Notes under the pieces: model-generated | Seen by the model: only the letters and a program-made list of their open reading frames with translations | Told to the model about the DNA's origin: nothing | The model's database searches: none | Assembly (NCBI GenBank): GCA_021464415.1 | Contig: CM038467.1 | Span: forward strand, 12,293,411-12,357,410 | Source of the DNA: Lonicera japonica | Taxonomy: Eukaryota; Streptophyta; Magnoliopsida; Dipsacales; Caprifoliaceae | Reading direction: 5' to 3' | Length of the DNA stretch: 64,000 nt | Shown here: positions 10,665 through 23,691 of the stretch, piece by piece | How positions within the stretch are numbered: position 1 is the first letter of the stretch | Layout of the letters: every line of letters begins with the position of its first letter | Translations under genes and position numbers: made by a program

Positions 10665-13322
10665 AACGATCCCTTAATAAATTATCGGTCTATTTGGGAC
10701 CTCAAAAATTTTGCATAAACTTATGCGGGTTTCAAAGTGTGTACTAATAATTTCTTTCCGGCCTTACTCCATCACTGCGACCATAGTGCGGAAGAAAAAG
10801 AGGAGGGAGAAATATATTTTACTAGGTATTGGCCGTCCCGTATGTCACGGTGAAATTAAAAAAATATTAAATATAAATAAAGATATTTTATATTTAAATT
10901 ATAGATGTCAATTTTATTAAATTTACATAATAAATTATTATAAATAAGAATGATATTAGGTGGGATTTACAAGTTTTTTTGACAAATTTTAAATCGTAAA
11001 TGAAAAAGTATGTTAATTTGAGTATAAAATGGTTAGCTTGAGTGATAAATTGGTAAACAACGCTACAGGAAGTTAACAAAACTCACGTACATGAAGAGGA
11101 GGGGGATAAAAACCTAACAAAATAATATTATACAGGGATATCAAAAAAATATAAAACTCACATGCATGCATAAAAACTTTTTTATTCTTATTCCTAATCT
11201 TATTGACTATAAAATGGATATTCAACACACATAAAAAGAAAAAAATTCAAAAGTATATGCACTATTCTTAACCTAGGTTACCACTAAAACAAATAATTAT
11301 CGAATCCTCAACTAAATATACATATCATAAAATAAAACTGTGATGTCCAACTAAATGAGTTAATAATTGCTAATAAAAAATGAGCACCCATATATACATT
11401 ATTCAAATGAGTTACATAAACCCATACATATACCTTCTTAAAAAAAAAAACACAAAATATTACATTCTTCAAAAGAGTAAACAATAAAAAGAGCATAAAA
11501 TCTCAAATATTTTGATAGGTGTTTAGCCATAAAAATCTTAAGAAAGAGAAAATATAAATATAAAAAAAGAGAGAAAGGGTGTTCTTTTATTTATAAAAAA
11601 ATTGTGAGGGGAAAAAGTGAGAAAATTTTGAAATTTGAGTCTAAAATTTCAAATTGTATATTTTTATTATTATATTAAGGTAAAAAAAGACAATAAAAAA
11701 GTACTATGTAATTGGGTAATTTGATTTCTTAAAAACACATCTAAAGGGTTTACATTTCTTTTTGGTTTGCAAACAAATTTTGACCATTAGTTAATAATAA
11801 CAAAATAAAGAAAAAAAATTACATCTTATAATATAGATAGAAAATTGCGCTAGAAAAAATGAAATAATTTTAAGAGTAATGTGAAAAATTTATAATAAGA
11901 GTAAGAAAAGTGGATTATAATAGTTTTCTATAATTTTTGTCTTACACGTAATTTTATATCTACAATTTTAAATATACAAACTTTTATTGGTAAATTTTAA
12001 ATAGACAAACTCTTACATGGTATTTTGTTTTAAATTTAATGTATTTTGAATTTATAAAAATAGATAAAGAAAAAAGATAAGAGATTAAAATTGGTGGGAT
12101 AAGAGAGATAAAAAGTTGTTGACTTTCTTGATTTGATGGGTTGAAAATACATCTAATGGTCCAAATTTTTTCTTCTTTTTTATAAATTAATGTGGACCAT
12201 TAATTAGATAATTTGGTGATGTGATGGTTTTTTCCCTTATAAATTATAATATAGATTTGTTTGGATTAGATTTATTAAAGAGAGAGTGAGAAGGAAACAG
12301 AGGGATCGAGAGGAATTGTTAATTTTTTATTTTGTTTCTTTTTTAAATATTGGAAGGAGTAAGAGGAAAAGAAATTTTTTTTATATTTTTTAAAATTTAA
12401 TTTATTAATAATATATTAAATTATATATATATATATATATTCAAACAAGATTTATTTCATTCTATTCTTTTTTATTTTTAACTATTCAAAAAATAATAAA
12501 ATTAAACTCATTCATTTTCATTCTATTCCATTCATTCTCGTCAATTTATTCATACAAGTGTTTCATACTCATATAATTTTTCTTTTATTTAAAAAAAAAA
12601 TTATACGAAGAGCTCTCACCTTTATGAGCTTAAAAAAAAGGCAAAATTTTCAAGCATACGAAGTTGCCTCCCTCGTGTGGCTTCTTTCAGCAAACTTTTT
12701 TTTAAGTTTTGTCTCTCAATTTTTGTAAGCTTTGTCTATCTCTCAAATGAGTGCAAAACAAAAATAAAAAAAAGGGGAGAAAATGCCCATACGAGTATGG
12801 CTCACTTGTATGAGGTTCTTTTTTTAAAAAAAAATAAAAAATAGAGGAAGATGCTTATACGAGTGACCTTCACTTGTATGGTGTAAAATTTAAAGGAAGG
12901 ATAAATTTCATCGTTCTCTATCTTATATGGTAAAATTTAGTCACTTAAATTATTTACTGTGGCATGAGGTAAGGTAAATTTAGCCATTTACCCTACCCTG
13001 TGTACATACTCTTAGGAAGGATGGGAAAGAAATTAAATTATTTTAATTTTATTATTATATTGATAATTTTTTTTTCTTTGAACAATTAAGAGAGATTCAA
13101 ACATGAAATCTTCCGTTAATTAAAGATTGATATTTATTATTTTGATAGTTAAAAGATGAAAAAGATAGAGAGAAGAAAAAAAAATAGAGTAATATAGTTC
13201 AGTATATTATTACTAAATTATAAATAAAGTTAGAAATGGTAAATAGTTTATTAATTTTTTTTTACTTTTGCTCCCAATTAGATATGGTGTAGATTTGGCC
13301 GATAACAAATTCAACTAGGACT
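10665..13322. other. Gene-free AT-rich region
   Basis: I see no supported gene; the open frames are short and lack domain features. The segment at about 12254-12545 shares a string of about 20 bases (AATAATAAAATTAAACTCAT) and the same T/C-rich end structure with the MITE at 61623-62012, so it is probably a diverged copy. A (TA)n tract lies at 12422-12440. Confidence 0.45.
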
Positions 13323-13327
13323 ATTAG

Positions 13328-13864
13328 TGTTGTGATCTATGCCAATATAATTTCGACACCACCCTTTTACTAATCAGAATATTACCGCTACTAAGCGATG
13401 CTCACCATAAACAATACGTATATATGATGGAACAAGTATAATAATTATGAAAGAGACACAAAAGTTACGTGGTATCGGCAAATTGCCACTAATCCACGGA
13501 GAGCCTGATTTCATTATTGAGATAATAATTGTACAATATAAAGAATACAAGATATACACTCTTTTACCTTAACCCAAGTACACCCAATCTCACTCTAAGA
13601 AATCAAAGTTTATAAAATAAACTCTCTCACCAAATAAATTCTCACCAAGAGAAACTCACTTTCTCTCCCTAGAATTTAATTTCTCTCCTTATCTATTATT
13701 TCCTTTGGCTTCTCTTTTAGTCTTGCACAATGCTCTATTTATAAACCAACAAACTAAGTCCACCATCTCAATTCAATGGTCAAAGATTGCTTGGAGGTTA
13801 AAAGGTCAAAAATTGTCATTTTTGACCACTAAGTAGCCCACCATGTTTGATCATTCTTCTAACA
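13328..13864 (-). repeat. 3' LTR of the Copia element
   Basis: 537 bp, starting TGTTGTGATC and ending TTCTAACA on the plus strand, hence TG...CA on both strands. Matches 15604-16138. Confidence 0.93.
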
Positions 13865-14140
13865 ATCTCACCTTGGCAAATAATTGCCAATTAACTTTTG
13901 GCAATTTTCTGCCACACCAAAACACAGCTCATGTGACTCTCTTTTCGCCAAGTTCAAATAGCGCTCCACCTGACGTGGATTTTCCTAGTCTTAAATAATA
14001 AGACTCCGTTTGCTATACACGCAAACGTCTTTTGGCCTGTTCCTCGTACCCGCTACGCATTCCTCAATCAAGGAAATATTTGGTCCTATCTCCACCTTGA
14101 TTCATGTCGGCCAATCAGTGCGTAGCTTTGCCAGTCAACC

Positions 14141-14543
14141 TTACTTGCCGACTCCGAAGGGGGACTTCATAATTACCCCTTCCCTAGTAGGAATTTTTAT
14201 CTCACCTTCGCCTTCTGCCTGGAAACACGACACATGTGTTTTCGTTTTTGTTCGACGATCAAACGAAACACGTTTCAAGCGCTTGATATCTTGTGTCCCC
14301 GTTTCCTTGAATCTGAATAAGGCGATATAAACCGTTTTTCTCTTCTCCTTTGCTAGGACCTTACCTCCACGTGTGATTTGCATGGCTCCACCTTCTACCG
14401 ATACATGGCAGCCTTTGGAATCCAATGGCTAATGGAATTATAACTTTGGGACATAACACCACCAAAGTATGCTCACACCCGTCAAACATTTTGATTCTCA
14501 CCGTTCCGACACCCACAACAGTACATTTATTACCGTTTGGCAA
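14141..14543 (-). pseudogene. Copia protease/pre-integrase remnant
   Basis: Two overlapping frames contain pieces typical of the stretch between Copia protease and integrase: GNKCTVVGVGTVRIKMFDG in one, GCHVSVEGGAMQITRGG in the other. A frameshift lies near 14390. Nothing of the integrase core follows; sequence towards 13875 is non-coding. Confidence 0.75.
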
Positions 14544-14749
14544 TTCAAAGAACTATTAGCACGTTCTTTGAATGAATCAAAATATTCCTTCTTGAAACAA
14601 ATATGATTTGAGATCCTGAATCCAATATCCAATCACTTTGAGAAAGAGAATTAAATTTGGAGACTGTGAGAGCATCTCCAAAGTTTCCTTCATCTGCACA
14701 TGCATTGTTGCATTACTGGTGTCACCTTCCTTATTCAAAGGACAATACC

Positions 14750-15472
14750 ATTTTATGTGACCCCACTGCTTGCACTTATAGCATTGCTTGCCTTTTCCAC
14801 CGCCCTTGATCTAGACCTACTGTTTCCACCAGATCCCCGGCTGGCATTCCTTCCCCTATTCTGATCATGAACAATCATAGCCGAGTCCGAAATCTCCTCA
14901 CATGAGGACTTCCTTTTGTCGTTAGACAACAGAGTCGACTCCACATCTACCATCTTCAACGTATCCTTTCCATACAAGACGGTAGTGACTATGTTTTCAT
15001 AAGAATCCGGAAGTGAGGTAAGAAGCAATAAGGCCTCATCTTCTTCCTCAATTTTAACATCAACTTTCTTAAGTTGATCAACAAGCCCATGAAATTTATT
15101 CATGTGGTCCATGAGGTTGCCGCCTTCCCCCATCTTCAAGCGATAAAGATCCCACAGTTTGAGATTGAGCTTTGTTGTGAGATTCTTGCCTAAATACATC
15201 TTCTTAGTTTATCCCACAGCTTCGGCACCGTATCCTCATCGATGAAGTTGTTGATGATATTATCACCGATATTTTGTCGAATCGTGCTCAAGCACTTTGA
15301 CTCTATATCCTCCCATCATCATCACTCATCTTCTCGGCTTGCCACTTAACCCTTTTAACGCCCTTGCAAACCTTGTTGAACAAGGAGGTCTTTCACTCTC
15401 GTCTGCAAAGAGTGAAACTCCCTTTCCATCATATCTGTCTGTCACGTACTGAACTGCAATATTCCTCGCCAT
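14750..15472 (-). pseudogene. Copia gag remnant with zinc knuckle
   Basis: The gag reading starts at the ATG at 15472-15470, 118 bp inside the primer site. It is broken by stops and frame changes before the 148-codon open stretch at 14753-15199, which carries the Copia-type gag domain (MYLGKNLTTKLNLKL and SLPDSYENIV motifs). Beyond a frame change, a CX2CX4HX4C zinc knuckle (CYKCKQWGHIKWYC) is readable at about 14748-14790. Described as broken; no intact gag protein can be read. Confidence 0.85.
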
Positions 15473-15589
15473 TAAAAGAAGAAACTTTGCGAAATTGAAC
15501 AGCACCTGTGATATGAATAAAAAAAAAAAATCTATGCACGAATCTTTTTTTTTTTTTTAATCAAACACCTTGTGCAAACCTCGAAACCC

Positions 15590-15601
15590 GCTCTGATACC
15601 A
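15590..15601 (-). other. Primer-binding site (initiator Met tRNA)
   Basis: TGGTATCAGAGC on the minus strand, two bases from the LTR edge. This is the standard priming site of plant Copia elements. Confidence 0.93.
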
Positions 15602-15603
15602 GT

Positions 15604-16138
15604 TGTTGTGATCTATGCCAATATAATTTCGACACCACCCTTTTACTAATCAGAATATTACCGCTACTAAGCGATGCTCACCATAAACAATACGTATATA
15701 TGATGGAACAAGTATAATAATTATGAAAGAGACACAAAAGTTACGTGGTATCGGCAAATTGCCACTAATCCACGGAGAGCCTGATTTCACTATTGAGATA
15801 ATAATTGTACAATATAAAGAATACAAGATATACACTCTTTTACCCTTAACCCAAGTACACCCAATCTCACTCTAAGAAATCAAAGTTTATAAAATAAACT
15901 CTCTCACCAAATAAATTCTCACCAAGAGAAACTCACTTTCTCTCCCTAGAATTTAATTTCTCTCCTTATCTATTATTTCCTTTGGCTTCTCTTTTAGTCT
16001 TGCACAATGCTCTATTTATAAAAACCAACAAACTAAAGTCACCATCTCAATTCAAAAAGATTGCTTGGAGGTTAAAAGGTCAAAAATTGTCATTTTTGAC
16101 CACTAAGTAGCCCACCATGTTTGATCATTCTTCTAACA
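15604..16138 (-). repeat. 5' LTR of the Copia element
   Basis: 535 bp. Differences from the other LTR include a C/T change near 15789, one extra C near 15843, and small indels near 16022 and 16055. Confidence 0.93.
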
Positions 16139-16143
16139 ATTAG

Positions 16144-17527
16144 TTCGCCTTGAACACGGGATATTTTTTTTGAATTTCAAACCCGCCTCGCAAGAATGTG
16201 AGAAAGCCTGAAACTGTCCCGCGCCAAATTAGTAAGCTAATAGTCCATTTGTGTCCCAAACTCAATAATTAAACTCGAAATTCAAGTTAAAGAAAGTAAA
16301 AACAACAAGTCTCAGACTCCACAATACAAATATTAAACAACAATTCTACATTTCAAATAGTAAATTAATACCAAATTCAATTATTCACACATCAAAAACC
16401 CCAAATTGAAATAACACAAACTCTTATACTTTTCAAATCTTCTAACGCAATGGTGGAGGAGAAGTAGTGGCGTGGCACCGCAGGAGGTGGAGGAGAAGGA
16501 GGCGTCGGACGGTGGGAGGTGTGGGAGAGGACGAGAGGTGAGAGACTGAGAGATTGAGAATGTGAGAAATGAAACAGCAGTCAAACAATTGAGAGGTTTG
16601 GTCTAGGTATTTTTTTTTTAGAGAGAAATGGTCTAGGGTATTTTTATAAACATTATATATATAATTTTTATATTAATATATTTATGTAAATATGTACGCG
16701 GGTTAGGTCGGATTTTTAAAAGGAAAAATCATAATCCAACTTATTGGATTATTTACCGTGATACAAATAAATTGAATAAAAAAATGATATGTATAAAAAA
16801 AAAGAAAAAAACTGACTTTCTAAAAATTTTGTTTGGAAAGAATAAATTATGTCTTCCCACAAAATAAAGCGAAATTTTCATCTCTACAACAACATTTTAT
16901 TTTGGTCCAAAAAAAATTGTGAATATTTTAACATGTCTTCTACAATAACATTTTAACTTTTTTAAAAAATTATAGTAATTTTTATTTTTATCTCTTAATT
17001 CTTGAGAGAAAAATCCATGCTTGATGTATATCTTAGTAATAATGATAAAAGTATAAAAATCTTGTGTCAATATTTCAACTAAATAAATTTAAACAATGAA
17101 ATCTTTGAGTCCAAAAAAAAAAGGAAAAAATGACATTATCAACATGACTTACATGCATTAAAGTAACAATCTATATTATTTTGTACTTCAGTGAGTGGAA
17201 GCGGTATGTTAGTTGTAAACGACTTGGCTACATAGGAATCAATATTGAATTGAAGAGAGAGTTGCATTTGTAAATGTCATAATCATTAATCTGACCGATT
17301 ACGTAAGCTGTAGAACTTACCTAAATAGTAATGGGACTTTTCAATAATAATAATAATAATAATAATAGTGATGATGATGGGAGGGACTTAACTCTTAAGT
17401 ATCAACCCTGAATGCAAATTATTATTTATTCACAAACTCATATTAATTAAAATGTCAAACATTGGTTACACCCAATCATCTCTAACATTTCATCACAAAA
17501 AACGACGCACATTTCTAATAGACGACA
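16144..17527. other. Gene-free AT-rich region
   Basis: No gene is supported. The frame at 16381-16584 is low complexity. An (AAT)n run lies at about 17345-17367. The last part is probably 3' UTR of the COBRA-family gene. Confidence 0.4.
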
Positions 17528-19738
17528 TCAAAGGACAAACAATATAATCATCAGAATAACATTAGCTAAAAATGTAGTAAATATTATCGCATATACATGA
17601 TTACTTGAGTTGGGTAAAATCGGGTAGGCATCAGGTGGAGGAAGCTTGCATTCTTGACCATTGAAGTAAACTCTTCGCGGAAAAGCCCATCCCTGCTTCA
17701 ATGTAAATGTGTTCTTGTCCTTCTGTAGTAACACCTCAGATTGCACATTTCCAGTAGGTCCAGCTTCCATTAACAAATCATTATAAAATTTCATCCCATA
17801 AAACATACCAGTGTCATCTGCAAATATTCATGTAAACAAAAATTCCATCAACTTAGTAAAAATGTACGAGTATCCTACAAGGATATATATATATATATAT
17901 ACACGTTGGGACATGCTCAGAGGACACAGTGGTTTGATGCATGTGCATTGAACATCATAAATATTTGTGTCCGGGCCTCTAAGAATTATTGAAATTGTAT
18001 TTGTGAATTTTGAATTAATTTTGCTCACTTATGGATTGGTAGGGGACAAGAGGCTTGTAATCAAAGCTGAAAACTTGGGTGACATTGTTGAGATTGGGAT
18101 GCTGAGCCACAAGGGTCCACTGTGTATAGTTCATTCTATAATTGAAATTAGTAACGGCAATTTTGACGCGCCAGTAATCCTTGTAGTTGATCTTAACGTG
18201 CCAGTGCACGCGTATTGGGCACATATGGTGCGTGCATTGCAATAGTGGCGCATTGTCCTTTCTCGGAGTGTTTATTCCCACTGAGTTCAGCCGCTTTGAG
18301 TTGCTCCTGCATTTGATTGAGCAATTTTCCGAAACCAAATCAAAAGGCATAAATTCGGCGTGATAAAAAAAAGTATTTAGTTAAAAAAAAAAATGTAATA
18401 CGCATTAGTTGAGATTTACAGTTATGTTTAAGCCTTAATGTAATGCTTACATAATACAGTCTTTTTTGTTATGGCAACCACAAGAACATGAAGGGCAAGG
18501 AGTGATAGTTTTATTGTAGAAAGATGAGAAGGAAACACAACAGCTTGGGTTCTTGGAAGCTAGAAACTGTGAATAAGTGCAGGTCACATTCCATGTCACT
18601 GCATTCAAATTATCCAAAATTTTGAACTTTAATTCAAATCAACAATCTATATAATTCAGCAAAAACAGACAAATGATTATTTAATAGAACAAATGATGTG
18701 TTAAACATTACATACCAATGCTTAAAGTAGACCACACATTGTCAAATGCACTTACCGATACATTAATTATTTGGTCAGTTAAGTTGGTCCATGTACAAGT
18801 AACATTACTGTGAGAAACTTACTCAATGCTTGAGTCTTTCGCCTACGATCGGCAGTGAGAAAGACGGTAGATGGCACGATCTTCGCAGGTCCACAGGTGT
18901 ATCCTGGTCCTGGACCTAGCAAAGTGAAATTCTTGGGCAGTTTTACTGTTTTATTCGAAGTACCAGCTTGTCCAACACTCACCTGCAAAAAGAAAATTAT
19001 GGCTATGAACACCTGATCTAAAAAAACCTCACGAATATATATGTGTTATTAGTTTTATGAAGCATGTTGTGTTGAATATTTTATCAAGACCTGAAAGGCA
19101 GAAACGGCAGCAGAAGGGTCCTGGCCCCACGAAGCCACGACCCCGCCTTTGCAGCAATTGGAGAATTGTTGGTTGTAAGGAACTCCAGGAAGCAAGTCTA
19201 CAACTGTGGGGACTTTCTTACAACAATGTGGTACATTTCCTTTGAACTTGGAACAGTCACCTTGTTCTGTCGTTTGTGCTCCAACCATGGACCAAATCAC
19301 TTCTTTTTTAGCCCAACCCCAGCCCAGGGTCCAGCCGGGGCTCATGATGTGCCGGTACATTTGAAAGTTGTTCATCGTCACTGACGCCTGTGTTAAATTT
19401 TATAGAAAAATTAATACGATGTCAAAATATTCGTTGCTTCAAATCATTGTATATAGACACTCACCACGTAACCGTCTGGAGTCCAAGACATTACATCCCA
19501 TTTAATTGTAATGTTTCCAAATGGATCAAGCGGATCGAATGCAGCTAAAAGTTCAAAAACAAATTAAAATAAAATAAATAGTAGCTAGGTTCATTGACAA
19601 ATCATTATTATATGTGAAATTTGTAAGCATAAAGTAATTACCTGTATGAGAAAAGAACAAGAATAGGAGAATAGAAAAAAAGTTGAGCTTATGAGACGTT
19701 TCCCCAATTGGGTTAGCAGGTGTATTGATCAATCCCAT
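17528..19738 (-). CDS. COBL: COBRA-family GPI-anchored protein, 7 exons
   Basis: Predicted 449 aa (COBRA is about 456). Exons 5' to 3': 19642-19738, 19465-19544, 19091-19387, 18823-18982, 18451-18598, 18029-18306, 17528-17817; lengths sum to 1350 with all phases consistent. Residues 1-33 form a signal sequence with a hydrophobic core (FFSILLFLFF). The COBRA domain begins at DPLDPFGNITIKWDV and contains the family's CCVS motif at residues 231-234, many cysteines (for example CPSCSCGCH) and several N-glycosylation sequons. The C-terminus is PNSSN followed by about 20 hydrophobic residues, a classic GPI-attachment signal. The family acts at the outer plasma membrane in oriented cellulose deposition. 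Placement next to CstF50 and PNM1 suggests the COB or COBL5 region of Arabidopsis; by its full length it is closer to COB/COBL1/COBL2 than to the short COBL5. The exact paralog is uncertain. Confidence 0.92.
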
Positions 19739-20115
19739 TACCCAGAACTTTAATTAATTTACTGGGATTGGAATCGAAAGAGCGAGAGGGGGGGAGGGAC
19801 TAAAATGAAAGAGCAATTAATAAGCGAATAAGCAGTTGCATTAAAAAGGTAAAATGAATGTGCATCGGATGGATGGCACACCTAATGGTTGTTGCTTGTT
19901 TTCATGATATTTTTTGATCTATCTCCCATTGCCCCTTTAATTTTCAATTTTGATTTTTTTGGGTTCCTGGTTAATGAAGCAAGAATTTGGGCAGAGAAGA
20001 TAGTTATGCAGGGGGCAGATTTGAGACATTTGAACAGAAAAGCTAAGTGGTCATTCTCTTGTACACAAGTAAAGTTGACATTGCACCCATATATGATATA
20101 TATTCATGGAAATTG

Positions 20116-20155
<40 letters not shown>

Positions 20156-21494
20156 GCTTCCCAAATGGCATGCCATGACCCCAAGCAAATAAAGTGTTGT
20201 GCATTTAGGGCATCTCGATCCAAATCTTTTCTTATAATTTTTTAATATTTAAGGGAAAAATTGAGAAATTGAGAAGAAAAAAAATTCAATTTTGAGAGAA
20301 GCACTCAAATGGTTAACTTCACTTTTACTATGTTTGGGGGAAAACCTTAGGAAAAAATATTTTCAAATCATATTTTTTCTTCAATTATAAGGATAAAATA
20401 AAGTCATTTCAAAATAAAATCATCAAAATTAATTTGTTTTGGAAAAATATTTGAGGACCCTATTCATTCTCTCAAATTTAAGGGATTTATGAGAACTCGT
20501 CAAATATATAAATATATATATATAGGGAAATTTCCAGTGAGTATTTATAAAATTTCTCCCTAAATTTAAGATGGTTTAAAATTACACACTTTAATGCATT
20601 TTGATTTTTGTTTGTCGATACAAAGTTTAATAGGTATTTCTTCCACCAAAATAAATTTATTCTTTGTCAAGCATAAAGTACAGTTATCCAAACGAAAAAA
20701 AGTTGTTGTGGTATTGCTATAGCCTGGGCCAATCAGAGGGTTCAACCTGGCTATGGCTTGGACCCAATTTCACTATTTGTAGTAAACCAAAGCCTGGCCC
20801 AGCCCGTGTGTTAACAAAATCCAACAACCAATTGTGGAAATAAAATGAAAAGGGCAACAATGTTTTACTACTGAATTTTATTTGGTGGTTGGCTAGAGTG
20901 CAGAAAATACTAATAACAAATGGATTGGGCAAGAATATCCACATAAATTTCAAAATCCAAGCATATTTTTCTTTAAATTTAGATTAGACAACATAAGAAC
21001 CTAGAATTTTCACAACAATGGGCTATTGCTGAATATTTGGTTCTATATAGACATCGTACTTTTAGTTGGTTTTAGTTTTGTGCAATTCTAAACCCATTGG
21101 ATTTATACTTTATAAAACTATTGTCATAGGTTTTTTAACATTATATTGTATTGTTTTCTAACTAGATTTAAGAGTATATATTTGAGAAATAATATTGTGA
21201 GCTTTAATCGGCAGCTAGGTTTGCTTTGCGGTTGTAAGTGGATTAGTAGTGGTTTTGCCGATAGCACATAATTGTTTGCGTGCTTGGTTGGTTGTTTCCT
21301 AATTCATCATCTCTTGTTTTTCGTATTACTTGAATATTAGTGGTATTTGTTTATTTAATTATTGTACGCATAATTATCCAGTCGGTCTAACGCTTGTGTT
21401 AAGGCTTATTATAGCAGTATCTTAAGACAACAATTGCTATGTTTTAACTCACTTCTTGCTAAGAAATGTTTTAAATTTAGGCTATTGAAAAGTA
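19739..21494. other. COBRA-gene 5' flank and AT-rich intergenic DNA
   Basis: The first few hundred bases should hold the promoter of the minus-strand COBRA-family gene; I see no certain TATA box. At 20117-20154 a (CT)n run passes directly into a (TA)n run. No gene is supported. Confidence 0.4.
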
Positions 21495-22133
21495 GGGCTT
21501 GTTTAAAAAAGTTTTATGCAAAAAAACAAACAAACCAATGAATAATATTTTTGTAAATTAAGAGCCTGTATTTGACCGAACTCTAAAAATAGTGCAAAAT
21601 TAACTTTGCGGTATATTTTAATTGTATTTTTTTATGGAATCATGCAAAGTTAAGTTTGCACTACATGTATTTTTAGCATATTATTATAAATAAGTGTTTA
21701 ATTAACAGTGCTTTATAATAATTTTAACAAATTATATATTCAAAACCTATTTATTAATAAAATGCACATATTTTTTTTTTCTGAATTATGCAAAGTTAAG
21801 TTTTCACTCCTTATTTTTTAAAACATTATTATGTATGTGTGTTTATTTGACGTTGTTTAAAGTTTTATGAATGAATGAAATATAAGAATATACTTGTTAA
21901 AAAATACAAACATATCATGCAAAACAAATTTGCATTAATTTTTTTTTATTGTAAAGTTCAGTTTGCATAAACCGCAATTTTGTGGAAAGTTAAGTTTATA
22001 CTCGGTCAAAACCCTTATTTTAAAACACAATTGATAAACAAATCCTTATTTTAAAATGATAATAATATCTAGGCCCTTATTTCTAACTAATATTATTCGT
22101 TGGTTTTTTACAAAAAATATTGTCATGTAAGAC
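21495..22133. mobile_element. Non-autonomous TIR element with repeated TGCAAAGTT palindromes (copy 1)
   Basis: The ends are imperfect inverted repeats sharing AATGAATAATATTTTT and an AAGGGC-type block, related to the element at 32253-32847. The interior repeats short palindrome-like motifs such as GCAAAGTTAAGTTTGCA (near 21650, 21790, 21920 and 21955). I found no target duplication, so the edges are approximate. Confidence 0.55.
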
Positions 22134-22162
22134 CTTTTACCTCATTCCCAATTTTAAATTTA

Positions 22163-23691
22163 GAGTAAACATCCCATTTGATCACTAAATTTTTATTTCA
22201 GTACCATTTTGGCCACAAACTTTAAAACAAAATATTTTACCCATCCAACTTTTAAGTGAGTCGCAAAATGGCCACTCCATCAAATTTGACTATTAAGTTG
22301 GATAGAATAAAGCCATGTGCGAGGCACATGACTTCATTTAAGGCTATTTTTGTCATTTTAAAACAATACCAACCTTGAAAGATAGCATTACAGTTCCACT
22401 CGAATCATTAGAAAAACAAGTAACATATAATTAGAGAGAGAGCGATAGAGTGGCGTACAACAAAAATTAGGGCATGGATTGGACATTGCGGCTCTGCGAT
22501 CTTTCGATTGACCCCTATGAAGATTTATATTGTAAGTTAGCTTTAGTTTGAAGTGAATGGTCTATGATGTTTAAGCTTAAGTTTTAATTATTCATTCAAG
22601 AGTGGTTAAGGTTTATTTAATAAATAATTTTTGTCATTTTGGGGGTTTTTAATCGATTCTCGTTTTGATTAAACTAACTATGCTTAGTTTTTTAGAATTT
22701 TGGGTTTTTTTGATCCATGCGTTAGGATTATATCATGTATGCTCCGTTTTGAGGTTTTGTGCTTGACAAATTCATCGCAAACATATTAATAAGATGGTAT
22801 GCTATTCATGCATGTAGTTAGAGGCTATATATTTTGGGGGAAATAATGTTGTATAAAGGTATAATTTTTGGGAAAACTACTACGGTATTGAAAATGGGTA
22901 TCTAATATAACTATGGTTTGTAGTTAGCTAGGGGGTATATTTTAGAGAAGTAATTAGCGGTAAAAATAAAGCCACTTATGTGTTCTATACTACTTTCAAT
23001 AAACTTTGCTTTGCTATGATTTAACCAATCTTTCTTTTACATTTCTTTTAGTTTTGAGGGTGTAATTATTGGTCAAAATAGAGAAACATTTAAGTTCGTA
23101 TACACAAAATTTCATTTCATTAAAAACATTAAACAACACTTGATTTTCAAAAAAAAAAACACTACATTAAAGTTACAAATGAAAAAAATAGAGCCAGCTC
23201 AAGTATACAAAAACAGGGCATTTCACTTCTCATTTTGCTCCTCCACATTTGCATATCTTTTGACACTAGTTTCATCTTCATTATTTTAGGGGATTTTTTT
23301 TGTACAACAATCCACCATGCTATTTTGCTTTTTTTTTCTTTCTTTCTTTCTCCTTTTTCCTTTTCTCTATAGTTCAAATTTGTGGCTTTGTTTGGTGGGC
23401 GTACTCTATGTTTTATACACTTTTTTTCTTGTCATTTTGGTGAGAATTATTGGATGGAAGAGTATTGTTGTAAGCAAATGATAGCATTGATTCAAAATGA
23501 CAAAAATAGCCTTAAATGAAGTCATGTGCCTTGCAGATGGCTTCGTCCTGTCCAACTTAATAGTCAAATTGGACGGAGTGGCCATTTTGCAACTTAGTCA
23601 AAAGTTGGATGGGTAAAATGGTTCGTTTTAAAGTTTAGTGGCTAAAATGGTACTGAGACGAAAGTTTAGTGACCAAATGGGTTGTTTACTC
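22163..23691. mobile_element. Mutator-like element with long TIRs (TSD 9 bp)
   Basis: 1529 bp with an exact 9-bp target duplication TTAAATTTA (22154-22162 and 23692-23700), the Mutator hallmark. The ends GAGTAAAC/GTTTACTC begin inverted repeats of about 210 bp (22163-22375 and 23490-23691), diverged by substitutions. No transposase is visible. A minus-strand frame (23162-23377) encodes a basic, coiled-coil-like stretch followed by a hydrophobic C-terminus, which could be captured host sequence, but I cannot name it. Confidence 0.85.

Larger units (their letters stand above)
13328..16138 (-). mobile_element. Internally deleted Copia LTR retrotransposon, complete ends
   Basis: A 2811-bp element with exact 5-bp target duplications ATTAG (13323-13327 and 16139-16143). 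LTRs at 13328-13864 and 15604-16138 are nearly identical (a few substitutions and short indels), begin TG and end CA. Read on the minus strand, the 5' LTR is the right one. Next to it lies TGGTATCAGAGC (15590-15601), the usual primer-binding site for initiator methionine tRNA. A purine-rich AAGGTGAGAT abuts the other LTR at 13865-13874. The 1.7-kb interior holds gag and a short protease/pre-integrase remnant; integrase core, reverse transcriptase and RNase H are missing. The near-identical LTRs imply a recent insertion, possible only with proteins supplied in trans. Confidence 0.95.

Noticed and set aside
13374..13559. 61-codon minus frame, present almost identically again at 15650-15835
   Set aside because: Both copies lie inside the two LTRs of the Copia element; the duplication is the LTR repeat, not a conserved gene.
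14010..14330. 106-codon plus frame inside the Copia element
   Set aside because: Antisense to the pre-integrase remnant and the untranslated 3' part of the element.
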